Part shown: positions 42,879-55,804 of the stretch, piece after piece | Position numbering within the stretch: position 1 is the first letter of the stretch | How the letters are laid out: every line of letters begins with the position of its first letter | DNA from: Sinotaia quadrata | Taxonomy: Eukaryota; Mollusca; Gastropoda; Architaenioglossa; Viviparidae | NCBI GenBank assembly: GCA_028829895.1 | Contig: CM054181.1 | Location: forward strand, 29,100,357 to 29,164,356 | Reading direction: 5' to 3' | Length of the DNA stretch: 64,000 bases | Position numbers and translations under genes: made by a program | Notes under the pieces: model-generated | The model's input: the letters and a program-made list of their open reading frames with translations, nothing else | What the model was told of the DNA's origin: nothing | Databases searched by the model: none

Positions 42879-43029
42879 CATATTTTTAAAGAAATAACAA
42901 CAACCACTAAATTCGTTTTATTACTACTGCTTAACTTACTGGACAACTAGAGACATTAAATGAGTTAGGCAACCGTAGATCACATACGACAAATCCGCAA
43001 AAAGTAAGGCAGTGTAAGATCGCATACAT

Positions 43030-43870
43030 CTCCGTAAAAGTAAGGCAGTTTAAGATAGGAAATGATAGAATCCTAAGAGCTAATAATTAAGCAGTGTCAA
43101 CTGAGAAATGATGGGATTCTAAGAGCCAAGAATTAAGCAGTGTAAACTGAGAAATGATAGGATCAGTGATAGGATCCAAAGAGCTAAGAATTAAGCAGTG
43201 TAAACTGAGAAATAATAAGATCAGTGATAGGATCCAAAGAGCTAAGAATTAAGCAATGTAAACTGAGAAATGATAGGATCTTAAGAGCTAAGAATTAAGC
43301 AGTGTAAACTGAGAAAAGATAGGATCTTAGGAGCTAAGAATTAAGCAGTGTAAACTGAGAAATGATAGGATCCAAAGAGCTAAGAATTAAGCAATGTAAA
43401 CTGAGAAATGATAGGATCTTAAGAGCTAAGAATTAAGCAGTGTAAATTGAGAAAAGATAGGATCCTAGGAGCTAAGAATTAAGCAGTGTAAACTGAGAAA
43501 TGATAGGATCCTAAGAGCTAAGAATTAAGCAGTGTAAACTGAGAAATGATAGGATCCTAAGAGCTAAGAATTAAGCAGTGTAAACTGAGAAATGATAGGA
43601 TCCTAAGAGCTAAGAATTAAGCAGTGTAAATTGAGAAATGATATGACCCTAAGGATTAGACAGTTCGAGCTCAGAAATGACAGGACCCTAGAATTAGGCA
43701 GTGTAAACTGGAAAATGATAAGGCCCTAAGAATTAAGAAGTGTAAGCTGAAAAATGACAGGACCGTAAAGGATTAGACAGTTCAAGTGTAAGCTAGAAAA
43801 TGACAAGACCCTAAGAATTAGGCATTGCGGCCTCAGAAATGAAAGGAACCTAAGAATTAGGCTAACTTCT
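43030..43870. repeat. 46-bp minisatellite, about 17 units
   Basis: Units contain 'gaattaagcagtgtaaactg' then 'agaaatgataggatcctaag' and 'agctaa', period 46 (for example 43505, 43551). A few units carry an extra 'gatcagtgatag', and the right end is diverged. Confidence 0.9.
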
Positions 43871-44495
43871 TGGTAGAACTTCGACCAACCTGAAAGTGAC
43901 GCTGCTTTTACTGCCGTACACCATACTCAATGTCACTCTCCTACTAAGAATCATTGCCATTACTAACGCAACTCTGACACGGTCTTGACATCAATAGTCT
44001 TTAAAACCCACATATGGTATGTAATGTCGGAATAATGACTGCCCGTTTATTAGACCGTCGCAGTGACTGGCATGAGTTATGTATGATCAGGCGACCTCAG
44101 AAATCATTCTGGTTTGGAATGCAAGCGTTTTAGGGAGAAAAGAGAGAATTCGCTGCAAAATTTTAAACCTTCAATTTTCAGGATTCCGCATCAGCTGTAT
44201 TTGAAGAGTCAAGTCAAAGTAATGTGAGTTAACTCAAATATTTATAAATGAGCATGGAGTTTTTACGTTATTTGAATGAAATGCTGTGAACCATTTAAGA
44301 TGTACCTTTAAATTATTAGTAGTAAAGTTAATTCTTCTGACAACTTTGTCATTTGTCTAATTGGCCTTGGAGTCCAAGTAGAATTCTGGGAGTATCAAAG
44401 GTTTTGCGGCGAATGTTGGCACTTCCGGTAAGTGCTGATTTCCTGATTGTAACAGTGATGCCGATTCCTGGCAGTTTGTTCAGATGACCTTCCCT
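43871..44495. other. Non-coding, no gene seen
   Basis: No supported feature. Confidence 0.4.
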
Positions 44496-44497
44496 AG

Positions 44498-44675
44498 TTA
44501 TGTTCCCCAGTATCCTATTACTTCTAGTATTACTTCTGCTTGTATATTTCTTAGGTTATGTTCCCCAGTATCCTATTACATCTAGTATTACTTCTGCTTG
44601 TATATTTCTTAGGATATGTTCCCCAGTCTCCTTTTTACTTCTAGTATTACTTCTGCTTTTATATGTCTTAGGTTA
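44498..44675. repeat. 57-bp tandem repeat, 3 units
   Basis: Repeats of 'tatgttccccagtatcctat' and 'tacttctgcttgtatatttc', period 57-58 (44500, 44557, 44615). Confidence 0.9.
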
Positions 44676-45048
44676 TGGCTTTCTGAGATACTGGCGTTTA
44701 TAGTAGTAGTGGTAGCAGTAATAGTAGATTTTGTTGATGATGATCATCAAAAACTGCAGTAAATAGCAAATGCTTACGATTTAAAAAAAAATTTAAATTA
44801 ATTTCAATCATTTGAAAGTGTAGAGGTAATTATAGAAAAGGACACCACACTTTGACATGTCTGGTTAACGGCTCTGGAAAGAAGTAATAAATAAATGCAA
44901 AATAAATAAATGAAATTAATGAATTACAAATAATAATTATTGGCTTTTGATACAACTGGATTGTATTGTATCATCCGGTATTGTGTTTTTATCCAACACA
45001 AAACTCTTATCCAACATTTCATTCGGCAACGAACTCCCATTGACAACA

Positions 45049-45535
45049 TTCGAGTCAATGTTCTATACCTAGTAGTTATCCTTGTCAGTGTTCCATACCT
45101 AGTAGTTATCCTTGTCAGTGTTCCATACCTAGTAGTTATCCTTGTCAATGTTCCATACCTAGTAGTTAGCCTTGTCAATGTTCCATACCTAGTAGTTAGC
45201 CTTGTCAGTGTTCTATACCTAGTAGTTAGCCTTGTCAATGTTCCATACCTAGTAGTTAGCCTTGTCAGTGTTCTATACCTAGTAGTTAGCCTTGTCAATG
45301 TTCCATACCTAGTAGTTAGCCTTGTCAGTGTTCTATACCTAGTAGTTAGCCTTGTCAGTGTTCTATACCTAGTAGTTAGCCTTGTCAGTGTTCTATACCT
45401 AGTAGTTAGCCTTGTCAGTTTTCCGTACTCATTATCTATCCTTTTCAATGTTCCGTACTCAACATCTATCCTTGTCAATTTTCCGCACTCTATCATTGTT
45501 CCGTACTGAGTAGCTATTCTTAGTCAATGGTCTGT
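45049..45535. repeat. 30-bp minisatellite, about 16 units
   Basis: Units of ttccatacctagtagttagc plus cttgtcaatg repeat exactly every 30 bp. Long frames are open on both strands because the period is a multiple of three and the unit lacks stops in those frames. I do not call either as a protein. Confidence 0.95.
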
Positions 45536-45824
45536 ACGCGAGATCTCACTTGTCAATATTCGTATTCTATATATATTTTTTTCATGGTAAGCAAAGGCAG
45601 TACGTGACTTTTTATAAAATAACGTACTGAATACGTTTGGACAAGATTTATACTAATAATACGTGTTAATATTTCTTCTTCACTCGCTGGATCTTAAATG
45701 AAAACTTCCAGAATGGAGACGCAAGACCAGTAAGATTATTATAAAACTATTGGAAGCGTGCACATGTGAGGGACAGTGGAAAACTTAAATTAAAACCAAG
45801 AAAAAAGGTCCACGGCGATCTGTG

Positions 45825-46065
45825 GCATGCAAGACATATGTACTTGATGAGTTATGCGGCATGCAAGACATACATATTTGATGAGTTATTTGGCATGCAA
45901 GACGTAGGCCTACGTATTTGATGAGTTATGAGGCATGCAAGACGTACGTATTTGATGAGTTGTGAGGCATGCAAGACGTACGTATTTGATAAGTTATGAG
46001 GCGTGCAAGACGTATGTATTTGATAAGTTATGAGGCATGCAAGACGTATTTGATGAGTTATGAGG
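45825..46065. repeat. ~37-bp minisatellite, 6 units
   Basis: Repeats of 'ggcatgcaagacgtacgtat' and 'ttgatgagttatga', with indels between units. Confidence 0.85.
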
Positions 46066-46104
46066 AGAGTGGCACTTAAGGAAATGAGGTTAGTTTTTGG
46101 TCCT

Positions 46105-46690
46105 GCTCGATTTGTGTTGCAGTACTCCTAGCTACAACATGTGTACTATTTGTGTTACAATATTCCTGGTTTTAACATCTGTACTATTTGTGCTACAGCA
46201 CTCTTTGCTACAACATGTGCACTATTTGTATTACAGCACTCTTAGCTACAACATGTGTGATATTTGTATTACAACACTTTTAGCTACATGTGTATATAAT
46301 GTGATGCAGTGCTGCTACTTAAACGAGTGTAATGTTTGTATTACAGCACTCCTAGCTACAGTATGTGTACTATTTGTGTTGCAAGACTACTAGCTACAAC
46401 ATATATAGTATTTGTGCTGCAGCGCTACTAGCAAATATTGCGTACAGTTTGTGTTCCAGCATTGCTAGCTCAAGCACTATTTGTGTTGCAGCGGTTACCA
46501 GAGCATGTGCTTAGCACCATACTAGTGAAATGTGTGTGCTAATTGGTTTGCAGTGTTGTTACCTAAAGCACGTATATTGTATACTTTGCAGCGTTAGTAG
46601 CTGCAGCATTTGTACTATTTGGCTTGCAGCGATGCTAGCCAAGGCATGTTTACTATAGGCCCTCCATGTTGCAGCGCTGCTAAGTATACT
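46105..46690. repeat. Degenerate ~39-bp repeat
   Basis: Variants of 'agctacaacatgtgtactat' and 'ttgtgttacagcactcct' recur with strong divergence up to about 160 bp before the GPCR exon. The repeats contain many acceptor-like 'tgtgttacag' motifs. Confidence 0.75.
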
Positions 46691-46852
46691 ACTAGAAGAA
46701 CGTATGACGCTTCATTGTATTTGTTTTTATATCAATCAAAAATTTTAAAATAAAGTTCAAGATGAGTAGCATAAATAAATAAAGGTCGCTGGACATTGGA
46801 ATTGCAATACTGAAACAATTTATAATACTTATGTTGTATTTCTCAATGCAGG

Positions 46853-47986
46853 ATGGAAATGACCACCTCTCGATTTGACGCCAACGAAACTATTCTAAAG
46901 GAAGTCCAGCTTGCGATGTTTCCGGATATATCCGTTACGAAGGTGTCCACCAACAGAGACCTCGACAGCAATTACAGCAGCACGATCATATTGTCCGACA
47001 CGACGTGTAACCCAAGCAGCGACTTAATGTTTATCCTACCCTGGTTCCGCATCACCTTTGGCATCCTCATGATACTGGAGAACTCTGTCAGTCTTTGGGC
47101 CCTGGGTCGCGTGCGCAGAATGCCGCACTCTGTACTCTGCTTCCTCAGGTCTATAGCGGTTGCTGAGCTTCTGACGGGCACCTGGTGCTTCTATCGCCAC
47201 GCCGCCGAGGTCCTGATCGGCTCCCAAACAGTCTCACTCGAATGTCGGCTGCGCTACATTGTTACCACGTATATCAACTTTGTCGCCATTTTCTCCATCT
47301 GCGCCCTATGCTTGGACCGCTGCCTGACGCTCCACGCGCCGTTCCGGTACTTCGTGCTGGTGACGAAAACTCGAGTGCACGTGACTTTGGGGGTTATATG
47401 GGTATTGCCAATTTTTGTCGTACTATTAGCCTACTTTTCCGCTGACGGCAAGTGTTCGGACTGCAGTTTCGCAGCAGTGGTTTCGCAGCGGACGTTTGTC
47501 GTGCTGACTGTGCTGCGCGTCCTCACCATTGCTGCCATCGTCGCATCTCAAGTGATGCTGTTCCGTGCGGCGAACTGCCGCGCTCTGAGAACCTATCCCA
47601 GCGCACTCAGCCCTGCCCGGCAGTCAAAGCATTTCAGCCGCATCAACGCAAAAGCTGCTGTCACTACGGCGGCCGTAGCAATGTCCTTTCTGCTGCTCTA
47701 CGCGCCCCTGCTCGTGGTGCACAGCATCGTGGCTACGATCACGGATTATAAAGATCACATACCGATGCTCACCACCGCCTGGTTTTTCGCTTCTGCTCAT
47801 GGGCTTTTCACGCCCATCATTTTCTGTTGGCGTTTTACGGAGGTTCGCGACAATATCACCAGGTTATTCTGTTTATATGTGCGGCCGCCCGAAGTTAAGG
47901 TGTACCACTGCGAAACAATTACTCAGAGTGTTCACATAACACTCAGTTCACGCTGCCTTTCCAGCACTACACCGCAGTTTAATTGA
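46853..47986 (+). CDS. Divergent rhodopsin-class (class A) G-protein-coupled receptor, 377 aa
   Basis: A seven-helix plasma-membrane receptor coded in one exon. An acceptor (ttgtatttctcaatgcag, ending at 46851) lies just before the ATG, so the gene probably has a 5'UTR intron. Residues: N-terminus with sequons Asn11 and Asn40; TM1 ~58-86 (Asn78); TM2 ~93-117 with AVAE where LAxxD is usual; TM3 ~131-154 with Cys131 and the DRC triplet 155-157 in place of DRY; TM4 ~175-196 (Trp183); Cys201/Cys204 in loop 2; TM5 ~213-238; TM6 ~267-296 (Pro285, no CWxP); TM7 ~305-326 with TPIIF (320-324) in place of NPxxY; Cys340 as a possible palmitoylation site. An acidic-Arg-Cys-Leu at the end of TM3 resembles prostanoid receptors (ERC), but the ligand is unknown. 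The coding region is much GC-richer than its flanks. Confidence 0.9.
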   Translation: MEMTTSRFDANETILKEVQLAMFPDISVTKVSTNRDLDSNYSSTIILSDTTCNPSSDLMFILPWFRITFGILMILENSVSLWALGRVRRMPHSVLCFLRSIAVAELLTGTWCFYRHAAEVLIGSQTVSLECRLRYIVTTYINFVAIFSICALCLDRCLTLHAPFRYFVLVTKTRVHVTLGVIWVLPIFVVLLAYFSADGKCSDCSFAAVVSQRTFVVLTVLRVLTIAAIVASQVMLFRAANCRALRTYPSALSPARQSKHFSRINAKAAVTTAAVAMSFLLLYAPLLVVHSIVATITDYKDHIPMLTTAWFFASAHGLFTPIIFCWRFTEVRDNITRLFCLYVRPPEVKVYHCETITQSVHITLSSRCLSSTTPQFN

Positions 47987-48066
47987 GGCGTTTGCAGTAT
48001 CTCGCCTGCAGTTACCATATCATCTTAACTGCGACTTTTACAGCATCAGGACTGCACTCACTATAG

Positions 48067-48350
48067 AATTAAATATAGTAACGTCATAAATTAAACTTAA
48101 CAACGTCAAGAATTAAATATAGTAACGTCATAAATTAAACTTAACAACGTCAAGAATTAAATATAGTAACGTCATAAATTAAACTTAACAACGTCAAGAA
48201 TTAAATATAGTAACGTCATAAATTAAACTTAACAACGTCAAGAAATAAATATAGTAACGTCATAATTTAAACTTAACAACGTCAAGAATTAAATATAGTA
48301 ACGTCATAAAATAAACTTAACAACGTCAAGAATTAAATATAGTAACGTAT
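48067..48350. repeat. 44-bp minisatellite, 6-7 units
   Basis: Units of aattaaatatagtaacgtca and taaattaaacttaacaacgt, period 44. It begins 80 bp after the GPCR stop codon, so it probably lies in that gene's 3'UTR. Confidence 0.9.
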
Positions 48351-49027
48351 ATCAAGAGCTAAATTTTATGCATTACAAATAATTAGTTATCACGAAGTAA
48401 ATATTGTGAATTAAATTAATAACACCACGGAGTAAATATTGTAACAATGAGAACTAAATACTTTAGTATCACGGTTTAAATATTGCAAGCAAAATGAATT
48501 AAACATAGCAACACCATCATTTCAATGCAGTGACAAAATAACTCACTATCGTGACAAACAGAAATTAACTTACCAACACCTAGAGTTACTTTTTTGTATA
48601 GTAATATCGCCACTAAAATAGTGTGTCAATGTGGAGGATTGCGAAATATACTAGCAATGTCACAGAAACATTGCCACAATTTAATGAATTAACTAGAGAT
48701 TGTCACTTCATAGCATTCCTGTGGTCTACCACACATGGATTACACGGTCACTTGGGGAGCTGGAGGGAATCTTCGGCTTTGAATTCAGCATAATAAATTG
48801 GCTATATTTAGGTTTATGTTAGGACATTAAAGATAGTTTCTTTGTTCAGTTCATAAAATACACTTAGTTACAAATATAACATGTACTTGTCATTGGCAAA
48901 ACAGTGAAACATACAGCATTTTGTTGTTGTTGCTGATCAGTTTGTTTTGTAATAAAAATTTCTGAATATGAGGGCAATCTCATTGGAGTAAACTTGCAAC
49001 GTAAATTTTAAATGTATATTTCACCCG
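48351..49027 (+). other. 3' flank of the GPCR gene
   Basis: AT-rich. AATAAA at about 48791 and 48951 are possible polyadenylation signals. No other gene. Confidence 0.35.
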
Positions 49028-49030
49028 AAG

Positions 49031-49105
<75 letters not shown>
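49031..49105. repeat. (GT)n-(GA)n compound microsatellite
   Basis: About 21 gt repeats followed by about 15 ga repeats. Confidence 0.95.
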
Positions 49106-49107
<2 letters not shown>

Positions 49108-49434
49108 AGTATGTGTCTTTATGTGAAGGTTTTCTGCAATTTTGCATGTATTATTCTGTTGTGTACGCTACGTTTGTCAATAATAAAAGAAGTTTAGTAA
49201 TGGGAACACTTGCATGTGAAAATAAATGCTTGGGAACATTTAGTTTTTTTTTTTTTTTTAAGCTTTAAAATATATGTATTTTGTCTTGAGCAGTCCATGC
49301 TTATGTGTGCGTCTGATTGTGTGCGCGCGCGTGTAAGTACATTTACATATGTATACGTCTAGTAGTCTAGTATGTGTATGATTATAGTGTGTTTGTGTGA
49401 GTGAGTGTGTAATGTTTTACATCCATGTATGCAC

Positions 49435-49585
<151 letters not shown>

Positions 49586-49589
49586 GTGT

Positions 49590-50204
49590 TGAAAAAAACA
49601 ATACTGATGCATAAAATGTTAAAACTTGCAAACATATTCTTATAACTTTTTTATGTTTGTTTTTTTTAGTCCCTTTAGAAATAATAAAGAAGGTTACTGT
49701 AGTTGGGAGAGTGAAATTTGCATACGTTTGCATAATTGGGGCGGGGGGAATAAATCGAAGTAGGGATCACTGCAAGTAAATAAAACAAATCTTATAAAAC
49801 ATTTGAATACACGTACAGCCTAGTTCCCTATCAGTGTTTATGACTCTACTTGACAGGAAAGGGATATAACTCTATCCATCTACAGCGTGGTAATCCTTTT
49901 ACGGCATCCTGTTCGCACTAAAATGGGCGTTGGACACCTGAGTATAAGACATGATGCACTCCCAAGGTCCCAGTGGATTTGATTCACGCGAACTCTATTC
50001 TTATACGTACAGGTGACCTGCCAGTAGCTTCCGATAGCATTACAATAAAATATTGTACATTAATTTTTAATTTTCATTTTTTTTCCCTTTTAAGTAACAT
50101 GGCAAAAAGAAGTGCCCAGGTTAACTCTTAAGTATTGAAACTGTTTTTGTGAGGCAGCATGTGGAGCTGACATAATAACTGCTGACATAATAACTGCTGA
50201 CAAT
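49590..50204. other. Non-coding, no gene seen
   Basis: No supported feature apart from a duplicated 'ctgacataataactg' (50168-50198). Confidence 0.4.
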
Positions 50205-50600
50205 AACTTGTGTCTTTGTTGCAAAAATGTGCATAAGGACTATCGAGGCAGCAGTTAAACAAGATTATTCAAAATTATTATCTCTTATCTCTACTAATTC
50301 CATTTCTGTACTCTGATAAGAATATCCTCCGATTTGTATCAACTCTCTTGTTGAATTGTATTTCTTATAGATATAGACTGTGTAAATATAAAAATTATCC
50401 GAAAGTGGGTTCATGGAAATATCAATGTAAAGTAATCTATTTCATTGTATTTGTCATATGTATATTTGATTGTTGACCTAATAAATTTATTAAGCTTATT
50501 GACCTTCTTATCTTCTTGATAGCTTTATGTTAGAGAAGAAAGTGGGTGATTGGTGCCTCACTAAATATAGATTAAAGATGGATTTGTCTTTCCTTAATAA
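50205..50600 (+). mobile_element. Dispersed repeat family B, copy B2
   Basis: Diverged copy of 39820-40210 in the same orientation. It ends after 'aaagatggatttgtctttcc' without the coding remnant that follows B1, so it looks truncated or solo. Confidence 0.65.
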
Positions 50601-50819
50601 GAAGTTTTCCACGTACAGAAACATTGTGTGACTGTAAAGCGTAAATGTTTTACTTTGTGGAAGAGAGAAAACAGTTACAGCGCCCGTATATCTACCAAGT
50701 GAGGGGGACGAGGTTGTCTGCTGGAGGATCTTTAATAAAATAAATTAAGATTCTCATCACTTGTAATTAGTTTTGGGTGGTTAATTAATTAATAATAATA
50801 TCCATTAACTAAGTGGCGT

Positions 50820-51560
50820 TGGTGTCACAATCTGCTTTGATTGTGTTTTATTTCCTACATAATAATAGCATTTTTATACTGCTTTGGTTGGGTTTTATTT
50901 CCTACACACTGCTTTGATTGGGTTTTATTTCCTACATAATAATAGTGGGTTGTTTTTTTTTACTGCTTAGTTGGGTTTTATTTCCTACATAATAATAGTG
51001 TTTTTACTGCTATGGTTGGGTTTTGTTTTTTACATAATAAATAGCAATTTTTACCCATGCTTTGGTTGGGTTTTATTTCCTACATAATAAAACAGATTTT
51101 CACTACTTTGATTGGGTTTTATTTCATACATAATAATTGCAGGTTTTCTCTGCTTTGATTAGGTTTTTATTTCCGACATAATAATAGTGATTTTTCACTG
51201 CTTTGTTTAGATTTTATTTCCTACATAATAATAATGACTTTTCAAAGCTTTGGTTGGGTTTTATTATCTAAATAATTATAGTGTTTTTTTTTTAACTGCA
51301 TTGTTTGCATTTTGTTTCCTACCTAATATTAGAGCATTTGTTTCTTCTTCTCTGCTTTGGTTGGTTTTATTTCCTACACAATACTAAAAGTGCAGTCTCT
51401 GCCTTTGGTTTGGTTGGGTTTTGGCTTGTGCATAAAACTAAAATGTTTTTCCTCTGCAATGGATGGGTTTTGACTTTTACATAATACCAAAGTACACTTT
51501 TTTCCTACTTTTGTTTATTTTTGTTTCTAATAATTCTACATAATTCTAATGTTGATTTCC
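50820..51560. repeat. Degenerate ~45-57-bp repeat
   Basis: 'ctttggttgggttttatttc' and 'ctacataataatag' recur 15 or so times with variable spacing and increasing decay to the right. Confidence 0.85.
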
Positions 51561-51599
51561 TCTGCTCTGGTCAGCTTTTGTTTGCAGTATAACAGTGAA

Positions 51600-53300
51600 G
51601 CATTTTTTCTTGCTTGATTTTGTTTCATAAATTTTAGAGTACGTATTTTCTCTGTGTTGGTAGTTTTTAGTTGTCTTCATAATAAAAAGATGGGTAGATA
51701 TTTTCTTTTATATTGGAGTATTTTTTGTCATGTAATACCAAAGTGTGTATATGCTGTCAAATACTGGAGGGATGTGATTCCCAAATTAAATAAGAAATTT
51801 CTCTGTCTCTTACTGGAAGTGAATTGTTCCCTTTACTCAATACTCAATGTGATGCATTTTGTCTTAGAAAGGGATGAGGAGGGTGGGGTGTCAGTTGAGT
51901 GTTCATATTGTTATGTTGCTTTGATATATATCTAATTCCAGAAAGAATAGTCTTCTCTAATACTGGGATTGGGGGGGGGGGAGGCTATCTATTTTGTTTT
52001 CCTTTTCACTTGGTTCAACCGAAGTTTCGATTTGACCAAGTGTTTGTTTGGTTCAAGTTTGTTTCTACTAGCATTTATTTCAGTCTCTGCGTGACTCCGG
52101 ACTGGAAGACACACCCACCTACTGCCTGGTACGACATAAATCACATGATCGTGCCCTGTGGAAAAGACAAGACTGACATGAATAGTTTTTGATGCCAGTC
52201 TTTCTTGTCGTTAACTGGGATCGCGCACCCTGCCCTGCAATGACGCGCTGACACTTAGACACCGTGAGTAAGGCTTGGTTTGCATAACAATTGGGTTAGT
52301 GATCATTTGTCACGGCGGTGCGACCTCTGTCCGTTTAATTTATTTATTAGATGTTATTTACTATCCTGTTATCTTTAGCCTGAGTTATTATTGCTGCCGA
52401 TAATAAAGAGAATGAAGAAGAAGAGAATAACAACGATGATGATTTACGCTGACGTGAGTAGCGGTGCTGCTGATGAAGAAGATGATAATGAAGATGGTCA
52501 TTGGAGGGAAACGTGTACATCGCTATACATTCTCTGGTTGTCACTATTGCAATGTTGTCGTTGACCACCACCTGGGGAAAAAAACTGCTAATCGCTAAAG
52601 TTCAGCAAACACCCATTCAGTTCAATTCGGCATTATACAGGATGCGCTTCTCTCCATTTCTGATGAAAACTGTCCTCTATGGCTTCTATATCCTCTATGG
52701 CCTCATGGCCAAATTAATACTTACGTAAGTAGATTGAAATCTCCTAAGTGTGTCTTTTAGGTCGACCGTTGTCGAAGGGTCATAGGCCAGTTAGAAAACC
52801 CAGTGACTTGGGTATGTCCGGGTTAAGTTAGGCATTGTTGAAGGGTCGTATGTCACTTAGTGACCAGTAGGTCAAAATCACATGATTTTGGGTTGTCCAT
52901 TAAGTTAGCCACTGTTGAAAGGTCGTATGTCAGTGAGTGACCAGTATGCCAGAATCACGTGCCCGTTAAGTTACCCACTTTTGAGGGGTCGTATTGACCA
53001 GTAAAGTATATATATATATATATATATATTATATGACCAGTAAAGGAAGCATTAATGATATTATGTTCTGGAAGGAAGGTGGATATAAATTAATCTTTCA
53101 ATTGAGACCAAGGACTAATAGACAATACCAGTATAGAAATTGCTATCAGAATTTATTTCTGTGGCAGTGTATAAAATTTTCTAGCACTGCGTCCATAGGG
53201 AAGGCCCGACAAAACATTGTGCTACATCAGTGTGTGGTGCTATATCGGCGCTGTCAGCAACAGCCACTGACTGGCGTTGTAGCAACTCGGTGGTATATTA
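51600..53300. other. No supported gene; short degenerate repeats
   Basis: 52740-52995 has three diverged ~75-bp units with 'aagggtcgtatgtcac.tagtgaccagta'. 53002-53030 is (TA)n. A plus-strand frame at 52501-52728 (75 codons, ending at a cgtaagt donor-like site) and another at 51899-52192 look partly protein-like but connect to nothing, so I leave them uncalled. Confidence 0.4.
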
Positions 53301-53301
53301 C

Positions 53302-53432
53302 GTGTTGTATTGTTGAATGGTGAAATGTTTTGTGTTGTATTGTTGAATGGTGAAATGTTTTGTGTTGTATTGTTGAATGGTGAAATGTTTTGTGTTGTAT
53401 TGTTGAATGATGAATGGTGAAATGTTTTGTGT
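53302..53432. repeat. 30-bp minisatellite, 4 units
   Basis: Repeats of gtgttgtattgttgaatggt plus gaaatgtttt, period 30, the last unit with a 10-bp insertion. Confidence 0.95.
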
Positions 53433-55132
53433 TGTGCCAGTCATGGTGTAAGCATTGTGTTACACTTGTGATGGTGTGTCTTTCTGTCTGCAGAATTTGA
53501 CGGTGCTTGTCTCTAAAAGCGTGGTAAGATCGCGTGTGATCCCGTGCAAGAGCAAGCAACAGTTTACCCACTTTACCTCGTGGGTGCTGACATCGCGAGT
53601 GTTTTGACGCGTCATCGCTTTCCACTGTAGTGTGCTTGACTGATCGTTTTCTGGTAAGATCCATGAGACCCAGTCATCTGGTTGTTACGATTTCAAGGCT
53701 GGAATCAACTCTATGCAACACGTCATTTGACGATGATGAGAGAACGTGATGTCTGTGTTTGATACAGGCTTAGGGTCGTTTTGTTGTCGAACTTTGACTT
53801 AGATATTCACTGAATATCTATTTTTGACTGTTCCAGAAGCAAAAAAGAGAAACAGTTTTCATCTGCGACGCAGATAACATCACTGAAGACTGCGTTTCTT
53901 CAGGCCATGTATCTTATATCTTTACATCTAATCTTGCCATCAATTAGCATTCTTGTTCAATTTATTTGGCATCTGAATATGCAAACCTCAACACGTGAAT
54001 GTGCTATTTAAAAAAAAATGTAACATGCAGACTTTAAATCAAGTATGAAGTTGCATTTATAATAAGTGTCTTGCATTGGTTAAGTGATGCTAGATATAAG
54101 GTCGTTTTATTTGTACAGGAGAGACAGGGATAGTTTTGATTATTATTATTCATTGTATTGTTTCAGTGCTTTGTTTGACTAAATAATATAATTGTATAGT
54201 TCTCCTACGCATTAATCTATTTTATTTAAAGTTTATACGCCAGATTCATTGCTAGCGGTGGTGGTAGTGGGGTAGAGCCAAAGTATAAATAACCGATATA
54301 TTGAACTCTCCAAAGTGATGATCGACGGTGATGACTAAGATTATAATTAAACAAAGCCTTAGATCTAGGGATAACACTTCTAAGATGATGTTAAGAATTC
54401 CTCTGTGAAGATCAGAATTAATCAATTCGATCTGCATTTAAGTTACCATTCCGGCCTGAGCAGATTTCGAGTTGGGGTTTGTTTGTTTTTTTTTTTTGGG
54501 GGGGGGAGAGGGGAATTGGGTGTTTGAGCATGATGCCCTGATCGCTAGGTCAAAAGTATGTTTCTGAGGAATTTTTGTGGCAAAGCCGTGCTTTTGGCCG
54601 TTATTACCAGTGTCTGGGCGCAAAGGGCATTCATGTTGGTTTGTTTTCTCCCCTTATACTTCGTGTATTAGTTTCCTTTGGTATTGTTCGCTTTTTCTGA
54701 GTGGTTGTCTTGACTGGAAGTGAGTTTCTGTGATAGCTCCGAGACTTTAAAAGATTTTGTTGTTGTTGTTGAGTTGCTCTTGATGCACAATAATTAAAAC
54801 ACAATTAATATTAGATAGGCCTTTAATTTGTTTATGTTCCCGGCGCCATGCTGATTGGTATGTAAATGGAAATTGATGATAAGGTTAGATATGTGTTTTT
54901 AAAAACATGCACTTTAAATTACACACACACACACACACACACACATACATCTTGCAACACGTACATTAAGCAGCAACGGGCGGACACAATATGGAGCGTA
55001 ACTCTGCGCACAGTTTTATGGATAACTCTCACATACTGACAGGTTAACTCTGAGAGAGAGAAAACAACCTTTGTACATGATTATGAACATTTATTTCTCA
55101 CTTAAGTTAATAAGAAGTCAAACTCTAGTAAC
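53433..55132. other. Upstream region of PDXK, no other gene supported
   Basis: Holds a (CA)n at 54921-54945 and a G-run at 54500. A minus-strand frame at 53254-53664 owes half its length to the 30-bp array. 54960-55132 is the likely PDXK promoter and 5'UTR; no TATA element was identified. Confidence 0.35.
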
Positions 55133-55228
55133 ATGGCGGGACAACTGATACAGAAACGCGTCCTTTCCATTCAGAGTTCTGTAGTGTGGGGATATGTCGG
55201 AAACAAGTCTGCCGTGTTTCCAATGCAA
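55133..55228 (+). CDS. PDXK: PDXK exon 1
   Basis: 32 codons, [16 protein letters not shown] and onward to FPMQ, ending in phase 0 before donor gtaggt. It carries the pyridoxal-binding SIQS and the GYVGN loop. Ser16-Val-Val-Trp replaces the usual His-(V/I)-x-x before GYVGN. Confidence 0.9.
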
Positions 55229-55758
55229 GTAGGTTGACCCGTTAGATCTATCTATCTATTGCTTTTGAAAAATAATGGTAACAACAGATTAGAAATTAGG
55301 TTCAAAACATAATTATTTGTAAATTGTATACCAATTCATTCAGATCATAGTGAAATTTAGCTGCAGAAGAAATTGAAATTGTACTGGGCCTATTGACTTT
55401 CACCCTGTTAAAAAGTATTATTTTTTTGTCTTATCCTCGTATATATACATTACATTGTAAATCAATATCTTTATATTTTTTTAAAAATCATATCAGTTTT
55501 GGTATGTGTGAATTTTTAAAATAATTCGATAGATAGCCAAAGATACACAAATTTGCAGTTCCCTTACACAATACACTCTGATACACACTTCACTTTCATT
55601 ACATATAATAAGAGCAGATTTTCCAGTGTGTTATTCCTCTTGTTTTCTGTAGAAACTAAAACTGTCTTTAGTTGACATATTATGGAAATCAAATTAGTCT
55701 TTTATTTCTGTGTGTTTCTCTGTGTGTTTGTGTGTGCGTGCGTGTGTGTGTGTGTGTA

Positions 55759-55804
<46 letters not shown>

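Noticed and set aside
44924..45509. Long open frames on both strands (about 190 codons each) over the 30-bp array
   Set aside because: The unit is a multiple of three without stops in those frames. Both strands being open equally argues for artefact, and no start or splice context supports a gene.
52501..52728. 75-codon plus-strand frame with hydrophobic segments followed by a donor-like gtaagt
   Set aside because: No partner exon in phase was found and the composition is not clearly above chance; kept only as a note.
53254..53664. 136-codon minus-strand frame (MDLTRKRSVKHTTVESDD start)
   Set aside because: The C-terminal half is the 30-bp minisatellite. The N-terminal 30 codons end at a donor-like gtaaag, but no downstream exon was found.
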